Shown in pieces: positions 36,862 through 46,770 of a stretch of 64,000 bases of DNA. Source of the stretch: Kordia aestuariivivens. Lineage in GTDB: Bacteria > Bacteroidota > Bacteroidia > Flavobacteriales > Flavobacteriaceae. The notes beneath the pieces are model-generated. The model did not search any database. It had not been told where the DNA came from and saw only the letters and a program-made list of their open reading frames with translations. Position numbers and translations under genes: made by a program. Within the stretch, counting starts at the first letter, position 1. Each line of letters begins with the position of its first letter. The stretch lies in assembly GCF_014397005.1 (NCBI RefSeq), contig NZ_JACGWS010000021.1, forward strand, positions 1-64,000, read 5' to 3'.

Positions 36862-37995
36862 TTAAGTACCATTCTTTGACTTGTTCAGCATCAACACTTC
36901 TCCTCTATTTTTAGACGAATCACTTCCAATGATAAAAGTACTGTTTTTTGGTAGTATTTTGTAATATCCAAGCTGTTTTTCAAAGATTTGAATAATCGTT
37001 TTTGTTTCAACAAAATGAGTGTCAAAAATGATTTCTGTTTGTTTTTTGTTTTCTATTTGATTAAAAAAGTGATCTAGATTTTCAGTTTGGACACAGTTTT
37101 TTCCATTGTGAATAGTTTGAAGCTGCTCAAAACGCGTTGCATCATTCGTTACAAAAACACACTTTTGAATGTTTTTTTGAACTTGCTTGTCTGATTTTGA
37201 AATCATCGGAATTAGTTTTGCGCCAAGCGTCACTGCAATGTCATAGATCAAATTTCTTTTGAAATGCTTTTTATAGAATAATTGCATCGCGCCGTAAAAA
37301 CGCTTTGCGTATGTTTTGTCTTTTAATGTACTTTCTCCTTTGTAATGAATGACCGTCGTTTTGCCGTAATAGTAGTTTTGAAATCCTGCTTTTAGAATTT
37401 TATACGATAAGTCAATGTCTTCGCCATACATGAAATAATCTTCGTCAAATCCAGCGACAGCTTCATACACACTTTTTTTCATAAACATAAACGCGCCCAC
37501 TAAAATATCAACCTTTCCAATTTCATTTTCATCGAGATTTGAATAGTACCCTGAGTTTTTTTTACCTAAAATTTTCTTCACGGAAACCATCGGCGTTGGA
37601 ATGTTTCGTTTGCTTTCGGGCAAAAACGTTCCGCTTCCATCAATGAGTTTACAACCAATACTTCCTAAATTTTCTTTATTTTTTGTGAATTCGAGCAGTT
37701 GTGTAAAGGTATCTTCTGCCACAATCGTATCCGGATTTAAGATACAAATGTATTCGCCTTTGGCAACTTTCACACCTTGATTGTTCGCTTTAGCAAAACC
37801 TACATTTTCTGTATTTGCAATGAGTTGAATGGCTGGAAAAGTCGTTCGCATCATCTCGCAACTATCGTCTGGCGAATTGTTGTCAACCACAATTATTTCC
37901 GCGTCCATTCCCGCGACAGCGGATTGCACACTGCGCAAACACGCTTCTAAAAAGTAGCGCACATTGTAGTTGAGAATGATAACAGAGAGTTTCAT
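36862..37995 (-). CDS. Family 2 glycosyltransferase with C-terminal extension
   Basis: 377-residue GT2. The GT-A fold begins KLSVIILNYNVRYFLEACL; VVDNNSPDDSCE and ICILNPDTIVAEDTF (DxD-type NPD) bind the sugar-nucleotide; GAFMFMKKSVYEAVAGFDED and EDIDLSYKILKAG (ED-x-D) are the acceptor-side motifs. The profile is that of rhamnosyl- or similar cell-surface glycan transferases. The last 90 or so residues (about 285-377) do not look like GT2 and are unassigned. Cytoplasmic or peripherally membrane-bound. Confidence 0.93.
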   Translation of the reverse strand: MKLSVIILNYNVRYFLEACLRSVQSAVAGMDAEIIVVDNNSPDDSCEMMRTTFPAIQLIANTENVGFAKANNQGVKVAKGEYICILNPDTIVAEDTFTQLLEFTKNKENLGSIGCKLIDGSGTFLPESKRNIPTPMVSVKKILGKKNSGYYSNLDENEIGKVDILVGAFMFMKKSVYEAVAGFDEDYFMYGEDIDLSYKILKAGFQNYYYGKTTVIHYKGESTLKDKTYAKRFYGAMQLFYKKHFKRNLIYDIAVTLGAKLIPMISKSDKQVQKNIQKCVFVTNDATRFEQLQTIHNGKNCVQTENLDHFFNQIENKKQTEIIFDTHFVETKTIIQIFEKQLGYYKILPKNSTFIIGSDSSKNRGEVLMLNKSKNGT

Positions 37996-38098
37996 CTGTT
38001 TATAATTAATTGTTTTTTATCGGTCAGATGTTACATTCATTTAATCATTCCGCTACGGAAAGAAAATTTAGTTATGAATGTTTCATGCAGTTGTATTT

Positions 38099-38719
38099 TT
38101 ATGAACTCTTTAGTGAATTTTCAAATGGAACTCTGTTTAGTATACTTCTCCCAAGCGTCACCTCATCAGCATATTCTAGCTCGTCACCCACCGAAATTCC
38201 ACGGGCAATGGTAGATGTTTTTACTTCGTATTTTTCGATTTGCTTGTAAATGTAAAAGTTCGTTGTGTCGCCTTCCATTGTTGAGCTTAACGCGAAAATG
38301 ATTTCTTTGACTTTTCCTGCTTGCACTTTTTCTACTAAGCTACCAATTGTCAAATTGTGCGGACCAATTCCGTCCAACGGAGAAATTTTTCCACCTAATA
38401 CATGGTATAAACCTTTGTATTGCGACGTACTTTCTATTGCCATCACATCGCGAATGTCTTCCACAACACAGATAATGTCTTGCTGACGATTTAGATTTAC
38501 ACAGATATCACAAATTTCTACATCCGAAATGTTGTGACAGCTTTTGCAATGCTTGATTTCCGTACGTAAATCTTGCAACGCACTGGCTAAATGCATGGTT
38601 TGACTTTCTGGCTGACGCAATAAATGCAATACCAATCGCAATGCCGTTCGCTTTCCAATACCTGGAAGTTGCGAAATTTCATTGACTGCATTTTCTAATA
38701 GTCGTGAGGAGAATTCCAT
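38099..38719 (-). CDS. recR: Recombination protein RecR
   Basis: 206-residue RecR, a RecFOR partner in gap repair. Features: HhH motif ([17 protein letters not shown]), C4 zinc finger ([16 protein letters not shown], about 55-70) and Toprim domain beginning [15 protein letters not shown] (about 80), with the Walker B-like [22 protein letters not shown] box (38725-38732) ends 5 bases before the ATG, so recR may be transcribed with almost no leader, although SGNH lies only 19 bases upstream. Confidence 0.96.
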   Translation of the reverse strand: MEFSSRLLENAVNEISQLPGIGKRTALRLVLHLLRQPESQTMHLASALQDLRTEIKHCKSCHNISDVEICDICVNLNRQQDIICVVEDIRDVMAIESTSQYKGLYHVLGGKISPLDGIGPHNLTIGSLVEKVQAGKVKEIIFALSSTMEGDTTNFYIYKQIEKYEVKTSTIARGISVGDELEYADEVTLGRSILNRVPFENSLKSS

Positions 38720-38738
38720 AGCCGCAAATTTACAATTT

Positions 38739-39764
38739 TCACTTTACGATTTCTGCATTTTCATGCATGTTTATTATCTTTTGTAATTCGCTTGCAATAA
38801 AAGCATGTCCTTTTGTGTTGATATGATCGTCTAAAACATAGTATTTATCTGCGGTAAGTCCAGAAGATATATCTACAGGAATCACCTGTTTTGCCATATT
38901 TTCCCATTCATTTTTTTGCAATGTTTTTTTGAGATTGTTTATGAAATGATTCGATGTTTGGCGACTGTTGATATTGATTACAATAATTTTGATTTCTTTT
39001 TGAAAAACTTCTGATTGCTTGATAACATTCAGAAAAACAGCGACTTCATCATCTTTAAGTTTGATTATGGGATCAAATTCGGGATTTGCGCTCGCTATGA
39101 GTCTTGGAAATTTTAGTACATGCTTGAATAGATGGTAGCTTCGTTCTTCTCTTAGAGTTTTGCTTGCATTTGTATAACTTTCTTCAGAAGAAATTTTTAA
39201 TATATTATTGTTTTGAGAATACTTATAATTTTCCTGGTAATCATTTTCACAGTATTGAATGATTATATATTGTAAATTTTCAGTGTTGATTTGCTGTAGC
39301 AATTTGAATTCTCTCACAGTTCCATAGGATGATATTGCTGTGTTTAGCACTTTTTTTTGTGTCTCTTTTTCTAAAACTTCCGCGAAGGTTTTTTCTTGTG
39401 GAATTCCCCAACCCATAGCTTGTGAATCACCTAAAACTACGATTTTGGGATTTAGTAAAGATGTTTCGTCATCTCTAACGCCAAGGGAGTTTACGTTGAA
39501 AGCAACATCAAATTCTCGGTTTTTAAATTGAAAATCGCCCGGTTTTAATACGTAAAATAACTTTGTATCATATTTTGCCATCTCTGGTTCGTATTGAATA
39601 ATTTTTCTATCAAAATTCATGTAATATTTTTGACAGGCAATTTTCATTCGACCATTTAAGTTTTCTGGATGCGATAATTTGTATTCCAAAAAACATTCTA
39701 GCGCACCAAAAATAATCAAGACGATAATTACATTATATACTATGAAAACCCATTTCTTTTTCAT
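38739..39764 (-). CDS. SGNH/GDSL hydrolase-like protein with N-terminal anchor
   Basis: 341 residues. An N-terminal membrane segment (about 6-24) anchors a periplasmic SGNH domain. Block [13 protein letters not shown] (Ser about 112), block III-like NDYQENYK, and the catalytic Asp/His in [11 protein letters not shown] (about 317-325) are visible. Such enzymes are acyl esterases, often acting on glycans; the neighbouring glycosyltransferase fits a glycan-decoration role but this is a guess. Confidence 0.85.
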   Translation of the reverse strand: MKKKWVFIVYNVIIVLIIFGALECFLEYKLSHPENLNGRMKIACQKYYMNFDRKIIQYEPEMAKYDTKLFYVLKPGDFQFKNREFDVAFNVNSLGVRDDETSLLNPKIVVLGDSQAMGWGIPQEKTFAEVLEKETQKKVLNTAISSYGTVREFKLLQQINTENLQYIIIQYCENDYQENYKYSQNNNILKISSEESYTNASKTLREERSYHLFKHVLKFPRLIASANPEFDPIIKLKDDEVAVFLNVIKQSEVFQKEIKIIVININSRQTSNHFINNLKKTLQKNEWENMAKQVIPVDISSGLTADKYYVLDDHINTKGHAFIASELQKIINMHENAEIVK

Positions 39765-39938
39765 TGGAAGCTTTTATGTTTCACAAAAATATATTTTATA
39801 ATTTGGAAGTGTGTGTTTTGCAATCTACAAATTACACACAAGTAATTTATATTTTTGTTTTTTAGTATCCGCTATTTAACGTGAGTTTGGTATGAGAAAC
39901 CGCTATTGTAAGCACTAAATGCAATAAAATCAACACTT

Positions 39939-40013
39939 TGTCACTTCGAGCGCAGTCGAGAAGCTAAAAAATGCTAATTTTCTTATTGAATCTCGACTGC
40001 GCTCGATTTGACA
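39939..40013. repeat. Dispersed inverted repeat, TTCGAGCGCAGTCGAGA type, copy 1
   Basis: TGTCACTTCGAGCGCAGTCG (39939-39958) and its complement (39994-40013) pair with two mismatches; the arms carry CGAGCGCAGTCGAG. A second copy lies at 53018-53092. The 425-bp gap 39765-40189 otherwise shows a degenerate half-copy near 40047 and no gene. Confidence 0.8.
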
Positions 40014-40189
40014 CTAGTATAAACAAAACATTGAAGTAATTTGATGTTGAAAACATCTCAACTGCGCTTGATGCAATGTGCTTATTTTTTAAATCTTTCC
40101 ATCTCTAAATCCTTGAATTATTAAATTTTTGAATTTTTGAATAGCGCAAAGCATTGAAGTTTGTATTTTGCAATCCACAAATTATATTT

Positions 40190-41821
40190 ATGCAACCGAT
40201 TCATATTTTACTTCTGATTGCCAGCTATTTTGGCGTTTTGATTTTGATCTCGTATTTCACTGGGAAAGATGATAGCAATGAAACATTTTTTAAAGCTTCG
40301 CGAAAATCGCCTTGGTATATTGTCGCTTTTGGAATGATTGGCGCTTCGCTTTCGGGCGTTACGTTTATTTCTGTTCCAGGTTGGGTTGAAGCTTCTCAGT
40401 TTAGCTATATGCAAGTCGTTTTTGGCTATTTGGTTGGTTATTTTATCATTGCGTATGTATTGATGCCCATTTATTATCGCTTGAATGTAACGTCGATTTA
40501 TCAGTATTTGGAAGACAGATTTGGCGTGGTAAGTTATAAAACTGGTGCTTTTTTCTTTTTACTTTCTAGAATTCTCGGTGCTTCTTTCCGATTGTACTTG
40601 GTTGCCATTGTATTGCAACGCTATGTGTTTGATGCTTACGGAATTCATTTTGCAGTTACGGTAAGTTTATCAATTTTACTGATTTGGTTGTATACGTTTA
40701 GAGGTGGAATTAAAACGATTGTTTGGACAGATACTTTACAAACTTTGTTTATGTTAATCGCCGTTGGCGTAGCGATATATTTGATTTTAACGAATCTTGA
40801 TATGAGTTTCAGCGAATTTTGGAACTCGGAAGATTTGAAAAAGTACAATCAAATTTGGTTTACAGATAGTTTTATGGCGAAGAATTATTTTGTGAAATCG
40901 TTCCTTGGCGGATTGTTTATTGCGGTTTGTATGACAGGGCTTGACCAAGATATGATGCAGAAGAATTTAACTTGTAAATCATTGGGCGACGCACAAAAGA
41001 ATATGATTTCGTTTAGTATTGTGTTGGTGGTTGTGAATTTAATCTTTCTATTGTTAGGAGCATTGTTATTTATGTATGCTAACGCGAATGCTATTGAAAT
41101 ACCATTGATGGATGGAAAACCAAAAACCGATTTGTTATTCCCAGAAATCGCACTGAAAGGTGGTTTAGGAATTTCACTAGCTGTTGTTTTCTTATTAGGA
41201 TTAATTGCCGCAGCATATTCTAGTGCCGATTCTGCATTGACTTCTTTGACAACTTCTTTTTCTGTAGATTTTTTAGGGATTGAAAAAGAGTCTGGAAAAG
41301 AAAATAAATTCGCTCGTAAAATCGTTCAATTTGCAAAACCGATTGTAGTTTCTGCTTCTGGTTTTTTGAATTCTAAAAAGAGAGATAAAGACGAAGAGTT
41401 AGAAGAAAAACCTATAAATGAACAGAAACTTATACGTCAAGTTGTACACATTTTGATGTCGATCGTGCTAATCATTGTCGTGATTATCTTTAATAGTTTG
41501 AGCAATAAAAGCGTAATCGATAGTATTTTAACGATTGCAGGTTATACCTACGGACCTTTGTTAGGATTGTTCGCATTCGGGATTTTCACCAAGTACAAAG
41601 TGATTGACAAACGCGTATGGATTGTTACGCTTGTTTCTATTTGTTTAACGTATTTCTTAGCGAATTTTGGTTCGTATTACACCTATTTTACTGAAGACGT
41701 TTCCAATCTGGCGGAAGCCGCAAAACTAGCCAAAGAAAGTTTTTATCAGTTTGGATATGAATTGTTACCAATTAACGGATTGCTAACTTTTATCGGTTTA
41801 GTATTGATTAGACGCCAATAA
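40190..41821 (+). CDS. Sodium:solute symporter family protein
   Basis: 543-residue SSS-family transporter with about 13 membrane segments. Start at ATG 40190 (MQPIHILLL) rather than 40154, giving the usual first helix. Motifs: [19 protein letters not shown] (conserved sodium-binding helix), [19 protein letters not shown] (the R-G-G-x-x-x-V-x-W-T-D signature) and [18 protein letters not shown]. Loop about 375-415 is charged. Probably imports a sugar, sialic acid-like or organic solute with sodium. Its last 24 bases overlap the convergent CoA-binding gene. Confidence 0.93.
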   Translation: MQPIHILLLIASYFGVLILISYFTGKDDSNETFFKASRKSPWYIVAFGMIGASLSGVTFISVPGWVEASQFSYMQVVFGYLVGYFIIAYVLMPIYYRLNVTSIYQYLEDRFGVVSYKTGAFFFLLSRILGASFRLYLVAIVLQRYVFDAYGIHFAVTVSLSILLIWLYTFRGGIKTIVWTDTLQTLFMLIAVGVAIYLILTNLDMSFSEFWNSEDLKKYNQIWFTDSFMAKNYFVKSFLGGLFIAVCMTGLDQDMMQKNLTCKSLGDAQKNMISFSIVLVVVNLIFLLLGALLFMYANANAIEIPLMDGKPKTDLLFPEIALKGGLGISLAVVFLLGLIAAAYSSADSALTSLTTSFSVDFLGIEKESGKENKFARKIVQFAKPIVVSASGFLNSKKRDKDEELEEKPINEQKLIRQVVHILMSIVLIIVVIIFNSLSNKSVIDSILTIAGYTYGPLLGLFAFGIFTKYKVIDKRVWIVTLVSICLTYFLANFGSYYTYFTEDVSNLAEAAKLAKESFYQFGYELLPINGLLTFIGLVLIRRQ

Positions 41822-42154
41822 AACCAACGTACACGCAACTTCATGCGCAATATTTTTTTCTTCTAATAGCTTGTAAAATTTAGGATTTTCGGTTCCTGGA
41901 TTAAATATGACACGTTTCGGTTGTAACGAAATGATGTAGTCATAAAAATCAACTTGTATTGAAGAGTTTAGATATAAAGTAATTGTATGAATATCTTCGT
42001 AAGGCAGTAATTCTGTATCAATGGTAATACCACTAATTTCTCCTTCTTTTAATCCGTAAGCAACCACTTCATGATTGTTTGCTGCTAGTTTTTGTACAGC
42101 TTTATAGGAAAAACGATGCACTTTCATAGAAGCGCCGAGTACTAATGTTTTCAA
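41798..42154 (-). CDS. CoA-binding (Rossmann-like) domain protein
   Basis: 118-residue stand-alone CoA-binding domain of the YccU type: [20 protein letters not shown], then [20 protein letters not shown] and [16 protein letters not shown] single Rossmann fold with a nucleotide-binding Gly at the N-terminus; binds CoA or a related nucleotide, with unknown physiology. The 3' end overlaps the 3' end of the symporter gene by 24 bases on opposite strands. Confidence 0.9.
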   Translation of the reverse strand: MKTLVLGASMKVHRFSYKAVQKLAANNHEVVAYGLKEGEISGITIDTELLPYEDIHTITLYLNSSIQVDFYDYIISLQPKRVIFNPGTENPKFYKLLEEKNIAHEVACTLVLLASNQY

Positions 42155-42358
42155 TAGGTTTAGTATTTAGGTTACGATTTGGGTATACTCATTGGTAATG
42201 AGGTTGCAAATTTAATGCTTTTAAAATCGTAACGGCATTATTTGTTAAATTATGTTAAAAGTTGTTAAATAACGTAACACAATATTCTTTACATCGTCAA
42301 GTATACATGCTTCGGGTAACACTGAAGTTTCATCAAAAACAAAAAACGAACTTATTAA

Positions 42359-44827
42359 ATGAAAAAACTAATCACACTTTGCATGGTGATGCTATGCTTT
42401 GCATTACATGCTCAAAACCCAGTCCCCAAAATTGGAACAATTAAAGGAAAAGTTATCGACGCAAGAACACAAGAAACTATTCCTTATGCTACAATTGTAA
42501 TTAAATCGAAAACTGACAATAAAGTTTTAACTGGAGCAATTTCAGATGATCGAGGGAATTTTAAAATTGAAAAAATTCCAGCAGGAGCTCTTATTGTAGA
42601 TGTCCAATTTATCGGATATGAAACTATCACGAAAGAAGTAACCATTTCAAATGATACTAAGACTGTTTCTCTTGGAACTATTTCTTTAGCAGAAAGTGCT
42701 ACTACTTTAAATGAAGTTGAAATTGTTGCCGAACGAACCACTATTGAACAGAAAGTAGATCGAAAAGTAATTACCGTTGGAAAAGACTTAGTTACTAGCG
42801 GACCAACTGCTGCTGATATTATGAACAATTTACCGTCTGTAAATGTTGATCAACAAACAGGAGCTATTAGTTTACGTGGAAATCAAAATGTGCGTGTAAT
42901 GGTTGATGGAAAATTATCAAACATTCCAACTGCGCAGTTATTGAAGCAATTGCCTTCAAACTCTATCAAAAAAATTGAATTGATCACAAATCCTTCCGCA
43001 AAGTACAATCCAGAAGGAATGAGTGGAATTATCAATATTGTTTTACATAAAAATGTAAATATTGGTTTTAATGGTAACGTAAATGTTGGCTTGACACGTG
43101 AACGTGAAGCGAAGTTCAATAGTTCTATTGATATGAATTATCGTAATGGAAAATTCAACATCTTTGGAAACTACGGAAACAATATTTCTAAAAATGCCAA
43201 CGAAGGAAATATCTTTAGGGTAGATGAAAACTCTCAGCAAATATTTAGCTTTTTAGACAACAGAAAAACACATTTATTTAAAGTTGGAGTAGATGTTTAT
43301 TTGAACGAGAAAAACACAGTTTCCTTCTTTACAAATCAAAATATTAGTGATAGTAGAACGGATGGAATTACAGATGTTTTTTTCAATGACAGTCCTCAAT
43401 TCAATAATTTTCAAGATTTCTTAGCGAAAAATGACAACCTTTCTTCTCAGTATAACTTTAACTATAAGTATAATATTGATGACGAAGGTCACAACATTGA
43501 ATTGGAAGTAGATTATAATGTTTTTGACGCTGAGGATAATATCGATTTTCAATTTTCAGGAGCAAATACATTCCCTAATTATATAGATGAAACTGAAACT
43601 GATAGAGAGCGTACTACTATTAACTTAGATTATGTACGTCCAATGAAAAATAAAGCGAAGTTAGAGCTTGGTATGGAAGCGCGTTTATTCAATTCTAATA
43701 TTGATTATCTATCTTCTGGATTTACGCTTAACGAAATGGGTACCTTACGTAGAACACCAAATACTGATTTTGATTATACTAGAGATATTTATTCTGCGTA
43801 TGCAACCTATGGAAAACAATTCGAAAAATGGTCGTATCAAGTTGGTGTAAGAGCTGAAAGTGTTCAAGTAGATGCCAATGCATTGTCAAGAGAAATTGAG
43901 ACTACAGATGTTTCTAATATTGCTTTTGATAATGATTATATACAAGTATATCCATCTGCATTTTTTACGTATTCACCTTCAGAAAAAAATTCATACCAAG
44001 TTAGTTATAGTAGACGTGTAGACCGTCCAGGAATTGGGCAAGTAAATCCAATTAGAGAATGGAGTACACCTTTAATTTCTTCTTTTGGAAATATCAACTT
44101 AGAGCCACAGTTTACAAACTCTATGGAAGCAAATTACACACGAAAGTTAGGAAACAAAGGAACAATTACTGGTGGTGTTTTTTATAGACTTATTGAAGAT
44201 GAAATCAACAGAGCCGTTTTTGTAGATCGTACTGATATCAACAGATTAATTTTAACAAACGATAATTTTGACAATACAACTGCTTATGGAGTTGAAGTTT
44301 CAAGTAATTTCAGACCAACAAGCTGGTGGAGTTTTAATGCAAGTTTTGACTTCTTTTCACAAACGCAAAAAGGGATCACAGAATCATTAAATGCGCCAAC
44401 TGATGTTGCAACTGTTGATAATATTATTCGTGAAACTGTAGAAGTTGACAATGCAGCTTGGAACTTTAGAATGTTTAATAACTTTAAAGTATCTAAAAAA
44501 ATAAATTTATCTGCTTTTGGATTTTATAGAGGTAGTGTTCAAGGATTACAGTTTGAGATGGAACCAATGTACTTTGTAAATGTTGGTGCACGGTATTCAT
44601 TTGCAGAAGGAAACGGAACACTAAGTGTAAATTATAATGATATTTTCAACACCATGCAGTTTGGTTTTAATGGTACTAGACCATTCCGACAAGAAGGTGC
44701 TTTTAGATGGGAAAGCAATACAGTAAATGTTAGTATTTCTTATCGTTTTGGTGGTGGAAAATACAGAGCAAAATCTCGTAAAAATAGAGATAACGATGAA
44801 AAATCTGGAAGTGGCGGATTCTTATAA
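42359..44827 (+). CDS. TonB-dependent receptor with carboxypeptidase-like N-terminal domain
   Basis: 822-residue outer-membrane receptor of the Bacteroidota outer membrane beta-barrel family. Signal MKKLITLCMVMLCFALHAQ; CarboxypepD_reg-like domain (about 28-110; GTIKGKVIDARTQETIPYAT), plug domain (about 120-220; TSGPTAADIMNNLPSVNVDQ, SLRGNQNVRVMVDG) and barrel to the end. The closing VNVSISYRFGGGKYRAKSR is typical. No SusD partner follows, so a non-SusCD receptor, ligand unknown (iron complexes, vitamins or peptides). Long 3' gap (573 bp) before fabH. Confidence 0.94.
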   Translation: MKKLITLCMVMLCFALHAQNPVPKIGTIKGKVIDARTQETIPYATIVIKSKTDNKVLTGAISDDRGNFKIEKIPAGALIVDVQFIGYETITKEVTISNDTKTVSLGTISLAESATTLNEVEIVAERTTIEQKVDRKVITVGKDLVTSGPTAADIMNNLPSVNVDQQTGAISLRGNQNVRVMVDGKLSNIPTAQLLKQLPSNSIKKIELITNPSAKYNPEGMSGIINIVLHKNVNIGFNGNVNVGLTREREAKFNSSIDMNYRNGKFNIFGNYGNNISKNANEGNIFRVDENSQQIFSFLDNRKTHLFKVGVDVYLNEKNTVSFFTNQNISDSRTDGITDVFFNDSPQFNNFQDFLAKNDNLSSQYNFNYKYNIDDEGHNIELEVDYNVFDAEDNIDFQFSGANTFPNYIDETETDRERTTINLDYVRPMKNKAKLELGMEARLFNSNIDYLSSGFTLNEMGTLRRTPNTDFDYTRDIYSAYATYGKQFEKWSYQVGVRAESVQVDANALSREIETTDVSNIAFDNDYIQVYPSAFFTYSPSEKNSYQVSYSRRVDRPGIGQVNPIREWSTPLISSFGNINLEPQFTNSMEANYTRKLGNKGTITGGVFYRLIEDEINRAVFVDRTDINRLILTNDNFDNTTAYGVEVSSNFRPTSWWSFNASFDFFSQTQKGITESLNAPTDVATVDNIIRETVEVDNAAWNFRMFNNFKVSKKINLSAFGFYRGSVQGLQFEMEPMYFVNVGARYSFAEGNGTLSVNYNDIFNTMQFGFNGTRPFRQEGAFRWESNTVNVSISYRFGGGKYRAKSRKNRDNDEKSGSGGFL

Positions 44828-45065
44828 GTCACTATTCAACAATAATCCCAAATAAACTTTAAAATGGTTGATATAAAATTTGAATTATAGTTGCTTTAGA
44901 TGAAATAGAAAATATAAGCATAGCCTTAGTTACGGTTCTGTTTTATATTGAACATATAAAGGAAATAGAAACAAATTTAATCGGTTATTTTAAAATTTAT
45001 TTGGTAGGACTTAATAACTTCAATTATTATTGATGGTTAGTGTTAATTGTAAGTTATTAATCAAA
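44828..45065. other. Intergenic, no gene seen
   Basis: AT-rich spacer after the TonB receptor gene. Only short open frames, no RNA gene recognised. The gap continues after the hairpin at 45066-45097 to the fabH terminator at 45349 with no feature I can support. Confidence 0.5.
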
Positions 45066-45097
45066 GAAAACCTTAGTTGTGCACAACTAGGGTTTTC
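45066..45097 (+). terminator. Hairpin after the TonB receptor gene
   Basis: 15-nt arms GAAAACCTTAGTTGT (45066-45080) and complement (45083-45097), with one wobble pair and a 2-nt apex, then a T-rich tail. It lies 239 bases after the TonB receptor stop. Confidence 0.65.
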
Positions 45098-45348
45098 TGT
45101 TTTTTATAGGATTTTTTCGGATCGATACATTTTCTAAAATGTTATTAATCCGTAAACTAACACAGTTAAACCAAAAATTTGTTAAAATTCTGCTAAGCAG
45201 TAATTATATATCAAAAAAAACAACATACTTGTAGTATAGAAAAGTTATTCAGTATTATTAGTAGGTTGATTATTCGAATTTAGCACTCAAAAAATATCCT
45301 AAAATATTGCATAACGTATACTAGATATTTGTTTATCTATCTATGAAA

Positions 45349-45380
45349 AAATCCCAAGCTCGTTAGAACTTGGGATTTTA
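45349..45380 (-). terminator. Terminator of the fabH-like gene
   Basis: AAAATCCCAAG (45349-45359) pairs with CTTGGGATTTT (45370-45380), 10-nt loop, T-run on the minus strand. Begins 20 bases past the fabH stop. Confidence 0.85.
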
Positions 45381-45400
45381 TTTTTTATACGTTTATGATA

Positions 45401-46417
45401 TTACCATTTTATAATTACACTTCCCCAAGTAAATCCACTTCCGAAAGCTGCCAATACAACGGTATCTCCTTCTTTAACTTTTCCTTCTTCCCATGCTTCT
45501 GTCAATGCAATAGGAATTGACGCCGCAGTTGTATTTCCATATCGCATGATGTTGTTGTACACTTGATCATCACTTAATCCAAACTTTCGCTGTATGAATT
45601 GAGAAATTCTCAAATTCGCTTGATGCGGAATTAACATGTCAATATCTTCTTTTTTCAAACCATTTTGCGACAAACCTTCCATAATCACTTCACTAAAACG
45701 TACGACTGCATTTTTAAATACAAATTGCCCGTTCATGTGTGGAAAATAGGAAGTATCCTCTACGCCATTTTCATGATCTTCTAAAATATCATTCACCCAA
45801 CGTGTTCCCATTCCTGGAGCCGTCAACACCAATTCTTCAGCATGTTCTCCTTGTGAATGTAAATGTGTTGATAAAATTCCACGACTATTATCTTCACTTC
45901 TTGATAATATCGCTGCTCCTGCTCCATCACCAAATATTACAGAAACACCTCTTCCACGCGTTGTCATATCTAATCCATGCGAATGTAATTCTGAACCAAT
46001 AACCAAAATGTTTTTATACATTCCTGTTTTAATAAACTGATCGGCTACGGAAATTGCATACACAAACCCTGAACATTGATTACGCACATCTAAAGCACCA
46101 ACGGTTTTAATGTCTAATTCTTTTTGTACAATAACACCTGGACCAGGGAAATAATAATCAGGACTCAAAGTGGCAAAAATGATAAAATCAATATCATCTT
46201 TATGAATTCCTGAGCGTTCAATGGCAACTTTCGCTGCTTTTATGCCCATTCCGGAAGTTGTGTCTTCAGTTCCTTTTATAGCATATCTTCGCTCTTGTAT
46301 TCCAGTACGTTCCTGTATCCATTCATCATTTGTTTCAATTAGCTTAGATAAATCGTCGTTTGTCACAACATTGTCTGGCACATAATGCCCTAATCCTATA
46401 ATTCTTGATGTATACAT
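45401..46417 (-). CDS. 3-oxoacyl-ACP synthase III (FabH-like)
   Basis: 338-residue ketoacyl synthase III (KASIII), which condenses acyl-CoA with malonyl-ACP. The triad is intact: Cys in VRNQCSGFVYAI (about 113), His in LIPHQANLRI (about 264), Asn in YGNTTAASIP (about 294). The N-terminus MYTSRIIGLGHYVPDNVVTN is typical. Isolated from fatty-acid genes; Flavobacteria often have several FabH paralogues, so this may be a secondary copy making a special acyl chain. Confidence 0.95.
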   Translation of the reverse strand: MYTSRIIGLGHYVPDNVVTNDDLSKLIETNDEWIQERTGIQERRYAIKGTEDTTSGMGIKAAKVAIERSGIHKDDIDFIIFATLSPDYYFPGPGVIVQKELDIKTVGALDVRNQCSGFVYAISVADQFIKTGMYKNILVIGSELHSHGLDMTTRGRGVSVIFGDGAGAAILSRSEDNSRGILSTHLHSQGEHAEELVLTAPGMGTRWVNDILEDHENGVEDTSYFPHMNGQFVFKNAVVRFSEVIMEGLSQNGLKKEDIDMLIPHQANLRISQFIQRKFGLSDDQVYNNIMRYGNTTAASIPIALTEAWEEGKVKEGDTVVLAAFGSGFTWGSVIIKW

Positions 46418-46548
46418 AAATTATCGATTTTTAATTTTTCAGTGCGAAATCGCGGTATAAATTTACAAATTCTTAAAAATTGAACTACTATATTAAGCAT
46501 TAATAATTAATATCTTGTTGAGAGTTGAAAATATATTTCAATGAAAAA

Positions 46549-46574
46549 GCACATTTATTTTGAAATAAATGTGC
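46549..46574. repeat. Palindrome GCACATTTATTT in the fabH-S9 gap
   Basis: Perfect 12-nt arms (46549-46560 and 46563-46574) with a 2-nt centre, near the middle of the 353-bp divergent intergenic gap. May be an operator or a terminator of an unseen transcript. Confidence 0.6.
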
Positions 46575-46607
46575 CTTAAAAACAACCTAACCAATAAATA
46601 AACAATT

Positions 46608-46651
46608 GATTAAGGAATTATTCTCTATTGTAGTAATCTCTATCCTTAATC
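46608..46651. repeat. Inverted repeat GATTAAGGA...TCCTTAATC
   Basis: Perfect 9-nt arms (46608-46616 and 46643-46651) about 26 bases apart, with further partial pairing inside. The second structure in the fabH/S9 peptidase gap, 120 bases before the peptidase start. Confidence 0.55.
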
Positions 46652-46770
46652 ATTATGAAATATATCGAAATGATTTTTGATTCCTTACAATATACTTTAC
46701 TTATTTTATGATTAACTTTATTTTTTTAGATAAATTTATGCTTCAATAACTATAAATACAGGCAATTCTC

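Noticed and set aside
40154-40190. Upstream start for the sodium symporter
   Set aside because: The extra 12 residues cover promoter-like DNA; ATG 40190 gives the standard N-terminal membrane helix.
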